From Janthinobacterium silvisoli (GTDB lineage: Bacteria > Pseudomonadota > Gammaproteobacteria > Burkholderiales > Burkholderiaceae_D): 64,000 bases of DNA. Position numbers and translations under genes: made by a program. Position 1 is the stretch's first letter. The number at the start of each line of letters is the position of its first letter. Shown here piece by piece: positions 29,857 to 39,269 of this stretch. Below the pieces are notes generated by a model that had not been told where the DNA came from, did not search any database, and saw only the letters and a list, made by a program, of their open reading frames with translations. The stretch is taken from positions 1 through 64,000 of the forward strand of contig NZ_JACHCL010000005.1 of assembly GCF_014200725.1 (NCBI RefSeq), read 5' to 3'.

Positions 29857-30366
29857 ATGCGAACTCCCACTTACTCTCCCGCGCCGCGCCGCAGCTACGG
29901 CTTTGCCCGCTCGGGCCCGGCCGTCACGGGCGCGACTGACTTTTTGCGCGGCAATGCGACGATGGCGGCATTGATGCCCACCGTCACGCGCCTGGCCGCC
30001 CTGCAAAAAGATTGCGCCAAGGCATTGCCAGTGATGTTCGAGCATTGCGACATCCTGCAATTCGAGAGCGGGCAACTGGTGCTGGCCACGCCCAACGCGG
30101 CACTGGCTGCCAAGCTAAAACAGCAGCTACCGAAACTGCAGACGGAACTGGAAAAAAAGGGTTGGCAAATTTCAGGCATCAAGCTGAAAGTGCAAGTCAT
30201 CAAGAGTATCGCGCCCATCGTGCATACGCGGGCGCTGGTCTTGCCTGAAAAAGCCATGTCGGCGCTGGAAGACCTGAGCACGGCCCTGCCCGCGTCGAAA
30301 CAGAACGAGCAATTGATCGCGGCGCTGCGCAATATGGTATTGCGCCACCGCGAACCGAAGGATTAA
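29857..30366 (+). CDS. dciA: DciA-family (DUF721) replicative-helicase loader
   Basis: A 169-residue DUF721 protein; family members of the DciA type load the DnaB helicase in bacteria lacking DnaC or DnaI. The conserved core, ALPVMFEHCDILQFESGQLVLATPNAALAAKLKQQLP in sense, lies at about residues 60-95. The ATG at 29857 is chosen because the earlier in-frame start at 29671 lies in the secA promoter region and adds unrelated residues. It sits between secA and lpxC, a common placement in betaproteobacteria, and converges with lpxC one base away. Confidence 0.82.
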   Translation: MRTPTYSPAPRRSYGFARSGPAVTGATDFLRGNATMAALMPTVTRLAALQKDCAKALPVMFEHCDILQFESGQLVLATPNAALAAKLKQQLPKLQTELEKKGWQISGIKLKVQVIKSIAPIVHTRALVLPEKAMSALEDLSTALPASKQNEQLIAALRNMVLRHREPKD

Positions 30367-30367
30367 A

Positions 30368-31303
30368 TCAGGTCAGCGACCACTCACGTTCCATCTGGCG
30401 CAGGTAAGATTGCGGCGCTTCCTCGTTGGTGGCAAACGAGACAATTTCATAAGAGTCCGGCTGTTCCAGCAACGCCAGCAGCAGCAGGTTATTGAGCGCG
30501 TGGCCCGATTTGTGCGCCGTGTAATAGGCCAGCAGCGGGTGGCCCACCAGATACAGGTCGCCGATGGCGTCGAGAATCTTGTGGCGCACGAACTCGTCTT
30601 CATAGCGCAAGCCGTCGGCGTTGAGGATGCGGTACTCATCCATCACGATGGCGTTTTCCAGCGAACCGCCACGGGCCAGGCCCATGCCGCGCAAGCTTTC
30701 CACATCCTGCATGAAACCAAAGGTGCGCGCACGCGCCACGTCGTGGATATACGACACGTCGCCGAAATCGACGGAAGCGCGCTGCATCGTGCCATCGACG
30801 GCCGGGTGGTTGAATTCAATGAAGAAATCAAGCTTGAAGCCGTCATATGGCGTCAAGCGCGCCCATTTCTCGCTATCGCCCTTGCCCTGGCGTACTTCCA
30901 CCGGCTTGATGACCTTGATGAATTTCTTCGCCGCCGCCTGCTCTTCCACCCCAGCCTGTTGCAGCAAATACACGAAGGAGGAGGCAGAACCATCCATGAT
31001 GGGAATTTCTTCCGCATTCACGTCGATATACATATTGTCGATACCGAGGCCGGCCGCAGCCGACATCAGGTGTTCCACGGTGGAAACCCTGGCGCCATCC
31101 TTGATCAGGACTGAAGCCATGCGGGTATCGCCGACCGCCATCGCGCTGGCAGGAAACTCCACCACGGGGTCGAGGTCGATGCGGCGAAACACGATGCCGG
31201 TGCCGATGGCGGCCGGGCGCAAGGTCAGTTCCACCTTGGTGCCGGAGTGCAAGCCGACACCGATGGTGCGGACCAATTGTTTGATAGTGCGTTGTTTTAA
31301 CAT
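30368..31303 (-). CDS. lpxC: UDP-3-O-acyl-N-acetylglucosamine deacetylase
   Basis: LpxC is the zinc-dependent, committed step of lipid A synthesis. The 311-residue protein starts [21 protein letters not shown], the standard N-terminus, and shows [15 protein letters not shown] (zinc-binding histidine), [15 protein letters not shown] and [14 protein letters not shown], which holds a second zinc histidine and the catalytic aspartate. An upstream in-frame ATG at 31369 is not supported by family sequence. It is usually next to ftsZ; here several extra genes separate them. Confidence 0.97.
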   Translation of the reverse strand: MLKQRTIKQLVRTIGVGLHSGTKVELTLRPAAIGTGIVFRRIDLDPVVEFPASAMAVGDTRMASVLIKDGARVSTVEHLMSAAAGLGIDNMYIDVNAEEIPIMDGSASSFVYLLQQAGVEEQAAAKKFIKVIKPVEVRQGKGDSEKWARLTPYDGFKLDFFIEFNHPAVDGTMQRASVDFGDVSYIHDVARARTFGFMQDVESLRGMGLARGGSLENAIVMDEYRILNADGLRYEDEFVRHKILDAIGDLYLVGHPLLAYYTAHKSGHALNNLLLLALLEQPDSYEIVSFATNEEAPQSYLRQMEREWSLT

Positions 31304-31378
31304 CCCTCGATTATAGCGATTTGCCGGATTATCGTTGCGGCGCGGCCTGGTCCACGCCAAAAAAGCCACACTCGCGGC

Positions 31379-32239
31379 TCAAGGATGCTCGCTTTCCGCA
31401 TGGACTGCTTCCCGGCGCACCAGGTAAATGCCGCTGCCGATAATGATGGCGGCGCCGACCAGGGTGTATTGGTCGGGCAAGGTGCGCCACAGCAGCCAAT
31501 CGAGGCCCATGCCCCAGGCCAGGGCCGAATATTCAAACGGCGCCACGCTGGAGGCCTTGCCGATACGAAACGCTTCCGTGATGGCCAGTTGTCCCAGGAA
31601 ACCGCTGACCGATAGTCCCAGCAACAGCAGCCAGTCTGCACGGCGGATGTCCACCCACTCATGCGCCGACAGCGCTACGCCACCGATGGCCATCATCACC
31701 ATCAGCCAAAACACCATGCTTTCGCTGGCGTCCGTGCGGCTGAGGATACGGCCCGTAATGGCCGAAACGGCATAACAGCTAGCTGCACCCAGCACGGCCA
31801 GGCCGGCGATCGAAAAGAATTCACCGCCATCGGGACGCAGCACTACCAGCACGCCGCCCATGCCGACGGCGATCGCGCACCAGCGCGCCAGGTCCACCCT
31901 TTCCTTCAGGATAAAAACGGACAAGGCCGTAATCAGCATTGGGGCAATAAAAAACAGGGAATACGCCTCGGCCAGCGACATGCGCTTCAAGCCAAACGCA
32001 AACAGGGTGATCATCGCCACGCCCAAGGCACCGCGCAGCAAGTGCAGCGGCCAGCGCACCTTCAGCACATTTTTAAACGCGCCGCGGTACAGCAAATACA
32101 GGCAGACCAGCGGCAAGGACGACAGCGCGCGCAAGGCCGTCACCTGCATGGCGGGATAATGTTCGGATAGCAGCTTCATGGCTGTATCCATCAGGGAAAA
32201 CATGCCGGCGGCCGTCAGCATCGCATAGACGCTGCGCAA
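31379..32239 (-). CDS. DMT-superfamily (EamA) transporter
   Basis: A 286-residue membrane protein with ten predicted helices in two EamA repeats, the pattern of drug/metabolite transporters. The first repeat starts with AAGMFSLMDTAMKLLSEHYPAMQV and includes LRALSSLPLVCLYLLYRG. The second includes FLGQLAITEAFRIGKASSVAPFEYSALAW. Homologues carry amino acids, S-adenosylmethionine or other metabolites, and the substrate cannot be read from the sequence. It lies between the XRE regulator and lpxC on the same strand. Confidence 0.85.
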   Translation of the reverse strand: MRSVYAMLTAAGMFSLMDTAMKLLSEHYPAMQVTALRALSSLPLVCLYLLYRGAFKNVLKVRWPLHLLRGALGVAMITLFAFGLKRMSLAEAYSLFFIAPMLITALSVFILKERVDLARWCAIAVGMGGVLVVLRPDGGEFFSIAGLAVLGAASCYAVSAITGRILSRTDASESMVFWLMVMMAIGGVALSAHEWVDIRRADWLLLLGLSVSGFLGQLAITEAFRIGKASSVAPFEYSALAWGMGLDWLLWRTLPDQYTLVGAAIIIGSGIYLVRREAVHAESEHP

Positions 32240-32372
32240 ATTTTGGGAACGGGAAGTCAGGGAAACTCCTGGCGAGGTGACAGAAGATCGTCATCATGGC
32301 GACGACCGGAGCCAGGACACGCTGGCAAGAAAAGCACACGCGGTCGTGGCGATTATAACAAGCGCGACTTCC

Positions 32373-33146
32373 TTATGGCACAGGCAGCAGCATCACCAAT
32401 TTAAGCTCATGCTGGCGCGCCAGGTGCAAGGTCACCTGGTGAAAGGCCAGCGGACCTTGCTGCGGATGCAGGAAACGGCGCAGGCCGCCATCACGCCCCT
32501 GCACCTGCTGCGCTAGCCACCACTGGCGAAATTCACCGCTCGCGTGCGACAGTTCGGCGATCAGGCCAGCCAGCGGGACCTGGTCTGCATGGCGGCCGAT
32601 ATCGGCCCGAAACTCGGCCACCAGCCGCCGCGCGCGCTCGGGCCAATCGTCCACCAAGATGCGCGCACAAGGCTCCAGAAACATGAAACGCAGCTGGTTG
32701 GGCGCCTCCGCCTCTGTGTTCAACCAGGTTGAAAACAGGCTGGCCGCCTGCGTATTCCAGGCCACGGCATTCCACGTCCGGTCGAGGATATAGGCAGGAG
32801 CATCGATGGCAGCCACGATGGCAGACAACTCACTGGCAGCGGCGCCATCGCCCTCGCCTTCCCTATGGTGCGGGTCAGCCTTGTCGGCCACTTCGAACAG
32901 ATAGGCGCGCTCGGCCACGCTCAGCTGCAGCACCTGCGCCAGGCGCGTCAGCATCTTGGCTGAAGCTGACACGGGCCGGCCCTGCTCCAGCCACGTCAGC
33001 CAGGTGGGACTGACCTCGCACAGCTGCGCCAGCTCTTCGCGGCGCAAACCCGGCGTACGGCGCCGTCCACCACCGGGCAAACCGGCCATGGCCGGTGTGA
33101 CGGCTTCGCGCCGGGCGCGGATGAATTCAGCAAGTTTGCTCGACAT
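32373..33146 (-). CDS. XRE-family regulator with MmyB-like ligand-binding domain
   Basis: A 257-residue regulator. Residues about 30-56 form the HTH (LRREELAQLCEVSPTWLTWLEQGR), and the rest matches the MmyB-like domain (about 110-255, DAPAYILDRTWNAVAWNTQA), a PAS-related fold that may bind a small or fatty-acyl ligand. The sequence GGRRRTPGLRREELA is the usual linker of this class. It is transcribed away from the methyltransferase gene, and an inverted repeat lies between the two starts. Regulators of this type commonly control a divergent neighbour. Confidence 0.87.
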   Translation of the reverse strand: MSSKLAEFIRARREAVTPAMAGLPGGGRRRTPGLRREELAQLCEVSPTWLTWLEQGRPVSASAKMLTRLAQVLQLSVAERAYLFEVADKADPHHREGEGDGAAASELSAIVAAIDAPAYILDRTWNAVAWNTQAASLFSTWLNTEAEAPNQLRFMFLEPCARILVDDWPERARRLVAEFRADIGRHADQVPLAGLIAELSHASGEFRQWWLAQQVQGRDGGLRRFLHPQQGPLAFHQVTLHLARQHELKLVMLLPVP

Positions 33147-33178
33147 GGCCGCCTCTTATTTTTCGTTCATGGTAGTAG

Positions 33179-33192
33179 TTATACCAGTATAA
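33179..33192. promoter_or_regulatory. Putative operator between the XRE regulator and methyltransferase genes
   Basis: TTATAC-CA-GTATAA is an inverted repeat with 6-bp perfect arms, centred in the 115-bp divergent intergenic region about 10 bp upstream of a plausible -35 box for the methyltransferase. It is a candidate binding site for the adjacent regulator. Confidence 0.5.
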
Positions 33193-33201
33193 GTTCTTGT
33201 C

Positions 33202-33230
33202 TTGTTACAGGATAAAAATGCTTCTATTCT
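33202..33230 (+). promoter_or_regulatory. Predicted promoter of the methyltransferase gene
   Basis: TTGTTA (33202-33207), a 17-bp spacer and TATTCT (33225-33230) each match four of six consensus bases. The start would be about 25 bases before the AGGAG ribosome site. Confidence 0.4.
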
Positions 33231-33261
33231 GCATGAACTCATCCATCCACAGGAGAAAACC

Positions 33262-34029
33262 ATGCAACAGCACGATGTCGTCGCCGAACAATTTGGCCAG
33301 ACCGCCAACGCCTACCTGAGCAGCGCGGTCCACGCGCAAGGCGCCGACCTGGTGCTGATGCAGGAGTGCGCGCGCCGCCATGGCAAACCGCAAGTGCTCG
33401 ACCTCGGTTGCGGCGCCGGCCACGCCAGTTTTGCCATCGCGCCCGTGGCGGCATCGGTAGTGGCGTACGACCTGGCGCCACAAATGCTGGACGTGGTCGA
33501 GCACGCCAGGGTACAGCGCGGCTTGCACAACATCAGCACGCAACAAGGGAACGTGGCCACACTGCCGTTTGCCGATGCCAGCTTCGATATGGTGGTCACG
33601 CGTTTTTCCGCCCATCACTGGAATGATGTGGCCGGTGCGCTGGCCGAAGTGTGGCGCGTGCTGCGCCCGAACGGCAGCTTGCTGGTGATCGATATCGTGG
33701 CGCCAAAAACAGCGCTGTTCGACACCACTTTGCAAGCGGTGGAATTGCTGCGCGACGCCTCGCACGTGCGCGACTACCGCACCTGCGAATGGGGCGCCAA
33801 GTTCGACAACGCGGGGTTCACGCACCAGTTGCGCAGCGTGTGGAAACTGCCCATGCGTTTTGACGACTGGGTAGCGCGCATGCGCACGCCGCTTGACCGC
33901 GTGGCGGCCATCCGCAACCTGTTCGACGCCGCGCCCGAAGAAGCGCGCCGCTACTTTGCGCTGCAGGATGACTATTCGTTCAGCATTGATGCGGCCATGT
34001 TCGAGGCGACCAAACCGCAAGTACAATAA
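33262..34029 (+). CDS. Class I SAM-dependent methyltransferase (UbiE/Methyltransf_11 type)
   Basis: A 255-residue soluble methyltransferase. The SAM-binding motif VLDLGCGAGHASF lies at residues 45-57, followed by VAYDLAPQML, NVATLPFADASFDMVVTRFSAHHW and the post-motif VWRVLRPNGSLLVID. AGGAG precedes the ATG at 33262; an in-frame ATG at 33202 overlaps the predicted promoter and is rejected. The acceptor substrate is unknown. The divergent XRE regulator suggests control by a ligand related to its reaction. Confidence 0.86.
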   Translation: MQQHDVVAEQFGQTANAYLSSAVHAQGADLVLMQECARRHGKPQVLDLGCGAGHASFAIAPVAASVVAYDLAPQMLDVVEHARVQRGLHNISTQQGNVATLPFADASFDMVVTRFSAHHWNDVAGALAEVWRVLRPNGSLLVIDIVAPKTALFDTTLQAVELLRDASHVRDYRTCEWGAKFDNAGFTHQLRSVWKLPMRFDDWVARMRTPLDRVAAIRNLFDAAPEEARRYFALQDDYSFSIDAAMFEATKPQVQ

Positions 34030-34057
34030 AAAAACGGCACCGAAAGGTGCCGTTTTT
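34028..34057 (+). terminator. Bidirectional terminator between the methyltransferase and peroxiredoxin genes
   Basis: An 8-bp stem ACGGCACC / GGTGCCGT with a GAAA tetraloop (34034-34053) is flanked by an A-run and a T-run. It sits between the converging stop codons and can serve both strands. Confidence 0.85.
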
Positions 34058-34075
34058 CATACGAACGAAAAACGC

Positions 34076-34582
34076 TTAAGCCAGCTGGCCCAGCAGGGTT
34101 TCTGCGTTCGATACTTCAAATTTGCCGCCTTGCTCGATATTCAATTGCGTCACGACGCCATTGTCGACCAGCAGCGAGTAGCGCTGCGAGCGCGTGCCCA
34201 TGCCGAACTTCGAGAAATCAGCGTCCAGGCCCAGCGCCTTGCTATAGGCGGCGTTGCCGTCAGCCATCATGCGTACCACGCCGGTGGCTTTCTGATCGCG
34301 GCCCCAGGCGCCCATCACGAAAGCATCGTTGACGGAGATGCACCAGATTTCATCGACGCCTTTGGCTTTCAGGTCGGCAGCGTGCTGCACATAGCCTGGC
34401 ACGTGCTGTGCGGAGCAGGTTGGGGTGTAAGCGCCTGGCAGGCCGAAGATGGCGATCTTCTTGCCTTTGACCAAGTCTTGTACATTGAACGTGTTCGGGC
34501 CCAGTGCGCAGCCTTCGGTTTCGTTTTCGATAAATTCAGCCAGGGTGCCTTCTGGCAGGGTGTCGCCGATTTTGATGGTCAT
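34076..34582 (-). CDS. Peroxiredoxin, Prx5 type
   Basis: A 168-residue thiol peroxidase that reduces hydrogen peroxide and organic hydroperoxides. The peroxidatic cysteine is in PGAYTPTC at about residue 56, and the downstream arginine region (ATGVVRMMADGN, GTRSQRYSLLVDNG) fits the atypical 2-Cys/1-Cys Prx5 group. The ATG at 34582 gives the normal N-terminus TIKIGDTLPEG; an earlier ATG at 34627 adds 15 unrelated residues. In many Burkholderiales a gene of this kind lies between ftsZ and lpxC, as it does here. Confidence 0.93.
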   Translation of the reverse strand: MTIKIGDTLPEGTLAEFIENETEGCALGPNTFNVQDLVKGKKIAIFGLPGAYTPTCSAQHVPGYVQHAADLKAKGVDEIWCISVNDAFVMGAWGRDQKATGVVRMMADGNAAYSKALGLDADFSKFGMGTRSQRYSLLVDNGVVTQLNIEQGGKFEVSNAETLLGQLA

Positions 34583-34761
34583 GTTTGACTCCTGTAAGTC
34601 GAGGTTCATGGAAGCGCGCCCGTGCATTGCACGGACACGCGTGGAAAGGGTTTTGCCGGACTATGCCAGCACTGCGCGATAGTATGCCTGACTTGCCACC
34701 TTTGTGCAGAAAATAGCCAGGAAGACAAAGAAAAACACAAAGGCAGAGATCAAGGAAATAC

Positions 34762-34790
34762 AAAAAAAACGGCGGCCCGAAGGCCGCCGC
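34762..34790 (-). terminator. Rho-independent terminator of the dcw cluster
   Basis: Downstream of ftsZ the minus strand reads CGGCGGCC-TTCG-GGCCGCCG followed by eight T. This is a perfect 8-bp stem with a UUCG-type tetraloop, a very strong intrinsic terminator ending the division operon. Confidence 0.9.
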
Positions 34791-34825
34791 TAGTATTGCT
34801 GACATCAGATCACCTCATCAGGCAA

Positions 34826-36034
34826 TCAGTCTGCCTGCTTGCGCAAGAACGCTGGAATATCGTACGTTTCCATGCCATTTTTTTCCATCGCGCGTACTTG
34901 CTCCGAGGCCGATTCACGACGCCATACTGCCGGCGCCTTCATGCCATCAAAGCCAGCCGCTGGCGTCGCCGCGCCCACCGAAGTGGCCACGGTTTGCGCG
35001 CCGCCCAGTGCAGCCGATGGTGTCAACGGGCTGTTGTGCGTACCGGTGCGCAGCACTTGCTGCGGTACCAGCTGGATGTTTTTCTTGGCACGGCCCAGGC
35101 CCGTCGCCACCACGGTGACGCGGATATCGTCGCCCATGGCGTCGTCGTAGGCGATACCTTGCGCGATCGACGCGTCCGGAGCGGCAAAGGCGCGCACGGC
35201 AGCCATGACTTCCTTGATTTCCTTGCCCTTCAGGCCACGGCTGGCAGTGACGTTGACCAGCACGCCGCGCGCGCCAGACAAGTCGATGCCATCCAGCAGC
35301 GGCGAAGCGACTGCCTGTTCGGCAGCGATGCGTGCGCGGTCCACGCCGGACGCCGTTGCCGTACCCATCATGGCCTTGCCCTGCTCGCCCATGATGGTTT
35401 TCACGTCGTTGAAGTCGACGTTGATATGGCCAGGGACATTGATTATTTCAGCGATACCCGCCACCGCGTTGTTGAGCACATCGTCGGCGTGCTGCATCCA
35501 CTCCAGCATGCTTTCATCTTCGTAGATCTCTTCCAGTTTTTCATTGAGGATGATGATCAGCGAATCGACGTGCAGGGACAGCTGCTCCAGGCCTTCGTCG
35601 GCGATGTCCATGCACTTCTGGCCTTCGTACGAGAATGGCTTGGACACCACGGCCACCGTCAGCGCGCCCAGTTCCTTGGCCACTTCGGCCACGATAGGCG
35701 CCGCGCCCGTACCGGTGCCACCGCCCATGCCGGCCGCGATGAAGACCATGTGCGCGCCGCGCAGCGAATCGGCGATGCGCGTGCGCGATTCCTCGGCCAG
35801 CTGGCGGCCAACAGCAGGCTTCATCCCTGCGCCCAGGCCGGTATCGCCGATCTGGATGATGTTGTGGGCCTTCGATGTCGACAGGGCCTGTGCGTCGGTA
35901 TTGGCGGCAATGAACTCCACGCCCGACATGCCTTTGTTAATCATGTGTTGGACTGCATTGCCACCCGCACCGCCGACGCCAACGACCTTGATGACGGTAC
36001 CTAAAGCTGTGTTATCGACCATATCGAACTCCAT
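34826..36034 (-). CDS. ftsZ: Cell division tubulin homologue FtsZ
   Basis: FtsZ is the GTPase that forms the Z-ring. The 402-residue protein has the tubulin signature GGGTGTGAAP near residue 107, NTDAQAL near residue 43, and the conserved C-terminal peptide DIPAFLRKQAD that binds FtsA and ZipA. The ATG at 36034 has AGGAG six bases upstream; the ATG four codons later is less well placed. A glycine/alanine-rich linker runs from about residue 320 to 385. It is the last gene of the cluster and is followed by a strong terminator. Confidence 0.98.
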   Translation of the reverse strand: MEFDMVDNTALGTVIKVVGVGGAGGNAVQHMINKGMSGVEFIAANTDAQALSTSKAHNIIQIGDTGLGAGMKPAVGRQLAEESRTRIADSLRGAHMVFIAAGMGGGTGTGAAPIVAEVAKELGALTVAVVSKPFSYEGQKCMDIADEGLEQLSLHVDSLIIILNEKLEEIYEDESMLEWMQHADDVLNNAVAGIAEIINVPGHINVDFNDVKTIMGEQGKAMMGTATASGVDRARIAAEQAVASPLLDGIDLSGARGVLVNVTASRGLKGKEIKEVMAAVRAFAAPDASIAQGIAYDDAMGDDIRVTVVATGLGRAKKNIQLVPQQVLRTGTHNSPLTPSAALGGAQTVATSVGAATPAAGFDGMKAPAVWRRESASEQVRAMEKNGMETYDIPAFLRKQAD

Positions 36035-36191
36035 GATGTGCTCCTATCAGAATGCGGTTTCCAAGCGCCAGGCCTCATATTAGGTAGGAGAACTGGAGAT
36101 TGAAAACTGCGGTTAAATATAAAATAAAATATGTTTGTATGTACCTGCGATGCTGCTGAAAAGCCTGTCCTGCCGGGCGAAACAACTGCCC

Positions 36192-37424
36192 TTAAAAATT
36201 CCCTAAAAACCATTCCTTCATGCGCTGCCAGACTGCCTTCACCGAGCCGTCCTGACGCGTCACGATGTGACCGCGCAGGTACTGCTTTTTCGCTTCCAAC
36301 AACAAACCCAGCACGGTGGCGTAGCGCGGGCTGCGCACCACGTCGGCCAGCTGGCCGCGATACTCCGGCGTGCCCAGGCGCGCCGGTTTCAAAAAGATGT
36401 CTTCCGCCATTTCAACCATGCCCGGCATGATGGAAGTGCCGCCCGTGAGCACGATGCCCGACGACAGCACGCCCTCATAACCGGATTCGCGCACCACCTG
36501 GTGCACCATCGCGAACAGCTCTTCGACACGCGGTTCGATCACTGCCGCCAACGCCTGGCGCGACAGATTGCGCGGGCCGCGGTCGCCCAGGCCAGGCACT
36601 TCCAGCGATTCGCCCGGATCGGCCAGCACCTGCTTGGCCACGCCATAACGCATCTTGATTTCTTCCGCTTCCGCGGTCGGCGTGCGCAAGGCCATGGCGA
36701 TGTCGTTGGTGATCTGGTCGCCGGCAATCGGGATGACGGCCGTGTGGCGGATCGCGCCATCGGAAAACACTGCCACGTCGGTGGTGCCGCCGCCGATGTC
36801 GATCAAGACCACGCCCAGTTCTTTTTCATCGGCCGTCAGCACGGCATCGGCCGAGGCCATCGGCTGCAGGATCAGGTCCGATACTTCCAGGCCGCAGCGG
36901 CGCACGCACTTGACAATGTTCTGCACGGCAGACACGGCGCCGGTGACGATGTGCACTTTCACTTCCAGGCGGATGCCGCTCATGCCGATCGGCTCGCGCA
37001 CATCTTCCTGGCTGTCGACGATGAATTCCTGCGGTACCGTATGCAGCAATTGCTGGTCGGTCGGAATGTTAACCGCTTTGGCCGTCTCGATGACGCGCGC
37101 CACATCGGTCGCCGTCACTTCCTTGTCCTTGATGGCCACCATGCCGCTGGAATTGAAGCTGCGGATATGGCTGCCCGCAATACCCGCATACACATTGCGG
37201 ATCTTGCAGTCGGCCATCAGCTCGGCCTCTTCCAGCGCGCGCTGGATAGACTCCACCGTGGCTTCAATATTGACCACCACGCCTTTTTTGAGGCCCTTCG
37301 ATTCGTGCTGGCCCAGCCCGATCACTTCGTGGCGCCCGTCGGACATCACTTCGGCTACCACCGCCACCACTTTCGAGGTGCCGATGTCGAGACCGACGAT
37401 CAGGTTTTTCGCGTCTTTTGTCAT
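36192..37424 (-). CDS. ftsA: Cell division protein FtsA
   Basis: FtsA is the actin-like membrane tether of FtsZ. The 410-residue protein shows VGLDIGTSKVVAVV at residues 10-23 (phosphate 1), VLIDIGGGTTDVAVF near residue 207 (phosphate 2), and GIVLTGGTSIMPGM near residue 335 (adenosine). The C-terminal amphipathic helix VWQRMKEWFLGNF is the membrane-targeting end. It lies 61 bases after ftsQ and about 160 bases before ftsZ, a gap that may contain an ftsZ promoter. Confidence 0.98.
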   Translation of the reverse strand: MTKDAKNLIVGLDIGTSKVVAVVAEVMSDGRHEVIGLGQHESKGLKKGVVVNIEATVESIQRALEEAELMADCKIRNVYAGIAGSHIRSFNSSGMVAIKDKEVTATDVARVIETAKAVNIPTDQQLLHTVPQEFIVDSQEDVREPIGMSGIRLEVKVHIVTGAVSAVQNIVKCVRRCGLEVSDLILQPMASADAVLTADEKELGVVLIDIGGGTTDVAVFSDGAIRHTAVIPIAGDQITNDIAMALRTPTAEAEEIKMRYGVAKQVLADPGESLEVPGLGDRGPRNLSRQALAAVIEPRVEELFAMVHQVVRESGYEGVLSSGIVLTGGTSIMPGMVEMAEDIFLKPARLGTPEYRGQLADVVRSPRYATVLGLLLEAKKQYLRGHIVTRQDGSVKAVWQRMKEWFLGNF

Positions 37425-37485
37425 TTCTGTCGCCTAATGTATGGGCTATTAATGTGTTAATTGCTTGTTCGAATTAATTATTCGG

Positions 37486-38298
37486 TCAAGCCGGTTTCTT
37501 GATCGGACTACTCGTTTTCTTGCGCATCACGGGCCGGCCATCCTTGCCTTCCGGCGGTATCACCAGCCCGGCGGAACTCAGTGCCAGGCCATTCTGGTAA
37601 CGCATATCGATCGTGTCGATATTTTCCAGCCTGCTCGCCAGTTGCGGATAAATCCCCACCAGGCGGTCGACCCTTTCCTTCAGGGTCGTATGATTCTGTT
37701 CGCGTCCCAGCGCCACGCTCATGCCGTTATTGAGCTTGACGGTCCACGCATAGCGGCTCGACAGGGTCAGCTCTTCGAGCGACATTTTCAGCGGCGCAAA
37801 CCACTTCTGCAGTTCCCAATACGTGGACAGCACCTCTTTCTCGCTGCCGTCCGGTCCCGAAAAAGCGGGCAACACATGGTCGTCCTCCGCCTCGGCCACG
37901 TTGGCGGTAAACACATCGCCCTTGACCGACAGCAAACGGCCATCCTCACCCCAGGTGCCCAGCGCGTCGTGTTCTTCCAGCGCCACGATCAGCTGGTTCG
38001 GCCATTCGCGGCGTACGCTGGCGCGGCGTACCCAGGGTACAGCCTCAAACACGCTGCGCACACTCTCCAGGTTGGCCGTGAAAAAATTGCCCTTGATGCG
38101 GCCCAGGGTACCGCTGCGCAAGGTCAGGTAATTCACATGGCGCAGTCCCTTGTCGTCCACGCTCTCGACCTTGATCGAACGCAGGTCGAACATGGGCCGC
38201 TGCGACACCCACCAGACGCCGGCGGCCACGCACACGACCAGAACCGCGGCGAGCAGGCCGTTGGCTGTCGTATTGAGGCTTTTAGCGTCGTGCCACAT
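37486..38298 (-). CDS. ftsQ: Cell division protein FtsQ
   Basis: FtsQ is a bitopic inner-membrane protein that links early and late division proteins through FtsB and FtsL. The 270-residue protein has a short cytoplasmic N-terminus, one membrane helix at about residues 14-32 (GLLAAVLVVCVAAGVWWV), then a POTRA domain (FDLRSIKVE) and the FtsQ beta domain (VSVRREWPNQLIVALEEH-like). The basic C-terminal tail RKKTSSPIKKP is notable. It begins one base after the ddl stop. Confidence 0.95.
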   Translation of the reverse strand: MWHDAKSLNTTANGLLAAVLVVCVAAGVWWVSQRPMFDLRSIKVESVDDKGLRHVNYLTLRSGTLGRIKGNFFTANLESVRSVFEAVPWVRRASVRREWPNQLIVALEEHDALGTWGEDGRLLSVKGDVFTANVAEAEDDHVLPAFSGPDGSEKEVLSTYWELQKWFAPLKMSLEELTLSSRYAWTVKLNNGMSVALGREQNHTTLKERVDRLVGIYPQLASRLENIDTIDMRYQNGLALSSAGLVIPPEGKDGRPVMRKKTSSPIKKPA

Positions 38299-38299
38299 A

Positions 38300-39268
38300 T
38301 CAGTTCTGTCCCTTGACCATTTTCAGGCGCGCCGCCGCCACGATTTCCAGGCACAGCTCTTCATAGCTGATACCCACCGCGCGCGCCGCCATCGGCACCA
38401 GCGAATGCGTGGTCATGCCAGGCGAGGTATTCACCTCGAGCAGGAACAGCTTGCTGTCCGCATTGCGCATCAGGACATCCACCCTTCCCCAGCCTTCGCA
38501 ACCGAGTGCACGGTAGGCTTCCACCGCGATGCGCTCCATCTCGGCCACGATCGCCGCGTCCAGCTGCGGCGGGCAGAAATACTTGGTGTCGTCCGTGAAG
38601 TACTTGTTCTGGTAATCGTAATTGCCTTGCGGAGCGACGATTTCAATCGGCGGCAGCGCGCGCGCCGTGGCGCCCTGGCCCAGGATCGCCACCGTGAATT
38701 CACGGCCCGTGATGAATTCCTCGGCCAGCACGGAGTCATCGAGACCAGCCGCAATATCGTAAGCAGCCTGGAAGGCCGAGCCTTCATGGACAGTGGTGAT
38801 GCCGATGCTCGACCCTTCATGCGGCGGCTTGACGATCAGCGGCAAGCCCAGTTCAGCGGCGACCTTCGACAAATCGGCGCTGTCGTTCAGCACTGCATAT
38901 TTCGGCGTCGGCAACTGGTGCATCAGCCAGATCATCTTGGTATAAACCTTGTCCATGCCGACCGCGCAAGCCATCACGCCGCTGCCCGTGTACGGAATAC
39001 CCAGTTGTTCCAGCGCGCCCTGCAGGCTGCCGTCTTCGCCGTAGCGGCCGTGCAGCGCGATAAAGACGCGGTCAAATTTTTCAGCGGCCAGTTCGGCCAG
39101 GCTGCGCTCGCCCGTGTCGAACGCATGCGCGTCCACGCCACGGCTCAGCAAAGCGGCCAGCACGCCGGTGCCGGACATCAGCGACACTTCGCGCTCGGCA
39201 GAGCGGCCGCCGAACAGCACGCCGACTTTACCCAGTTGTTTTACATCGATAGCTGAAGCTGCGTTCAC
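38300..39268 (-). CDS. ddl: D-alanine--D-alanine ligase
   Basis: Ddl joins two D-alanines using ATP for the peptidoglycan pentapeptide. The 322-residue ATP-grasp enzyme has [19 protein letters not shown] at residues 15-33, [34 protein letters not shown], and the C-terminal [18 protein letters not shown] that binds Mg2+. Genes on both sides are within two bases. Confidence 0.97.
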   Translation of the reverse strand: MNAASAIDVKQLGKVGVLFGGRSAEREVSLMSGTGVLAALLSRGVDAHAFDTGERSLAELAAEKFDRVFIALHGRYGEDGSLQGALEQLGIPYTGSGVMACAVGMDKVYTKMIWLMHQLPTPKYAVLNDSADLSKVAAELGLPLIVKPPHEGSSIGITTVHEGSAFQAAYDIAAGLDDSVLAEEFITGREFTVAILGQGATARALPPIEIVAPQGNYDYQNKYFTDDTKYFCPPQLDAAIVAEMERIAVEAYRALGCEGWGRVDVLMRNADSKLFLLEVNTSPGMTTHSLVPMAARAVGISYEELCLEIVAAARLKMVKGQN

Positions 39269-39269
39269 G

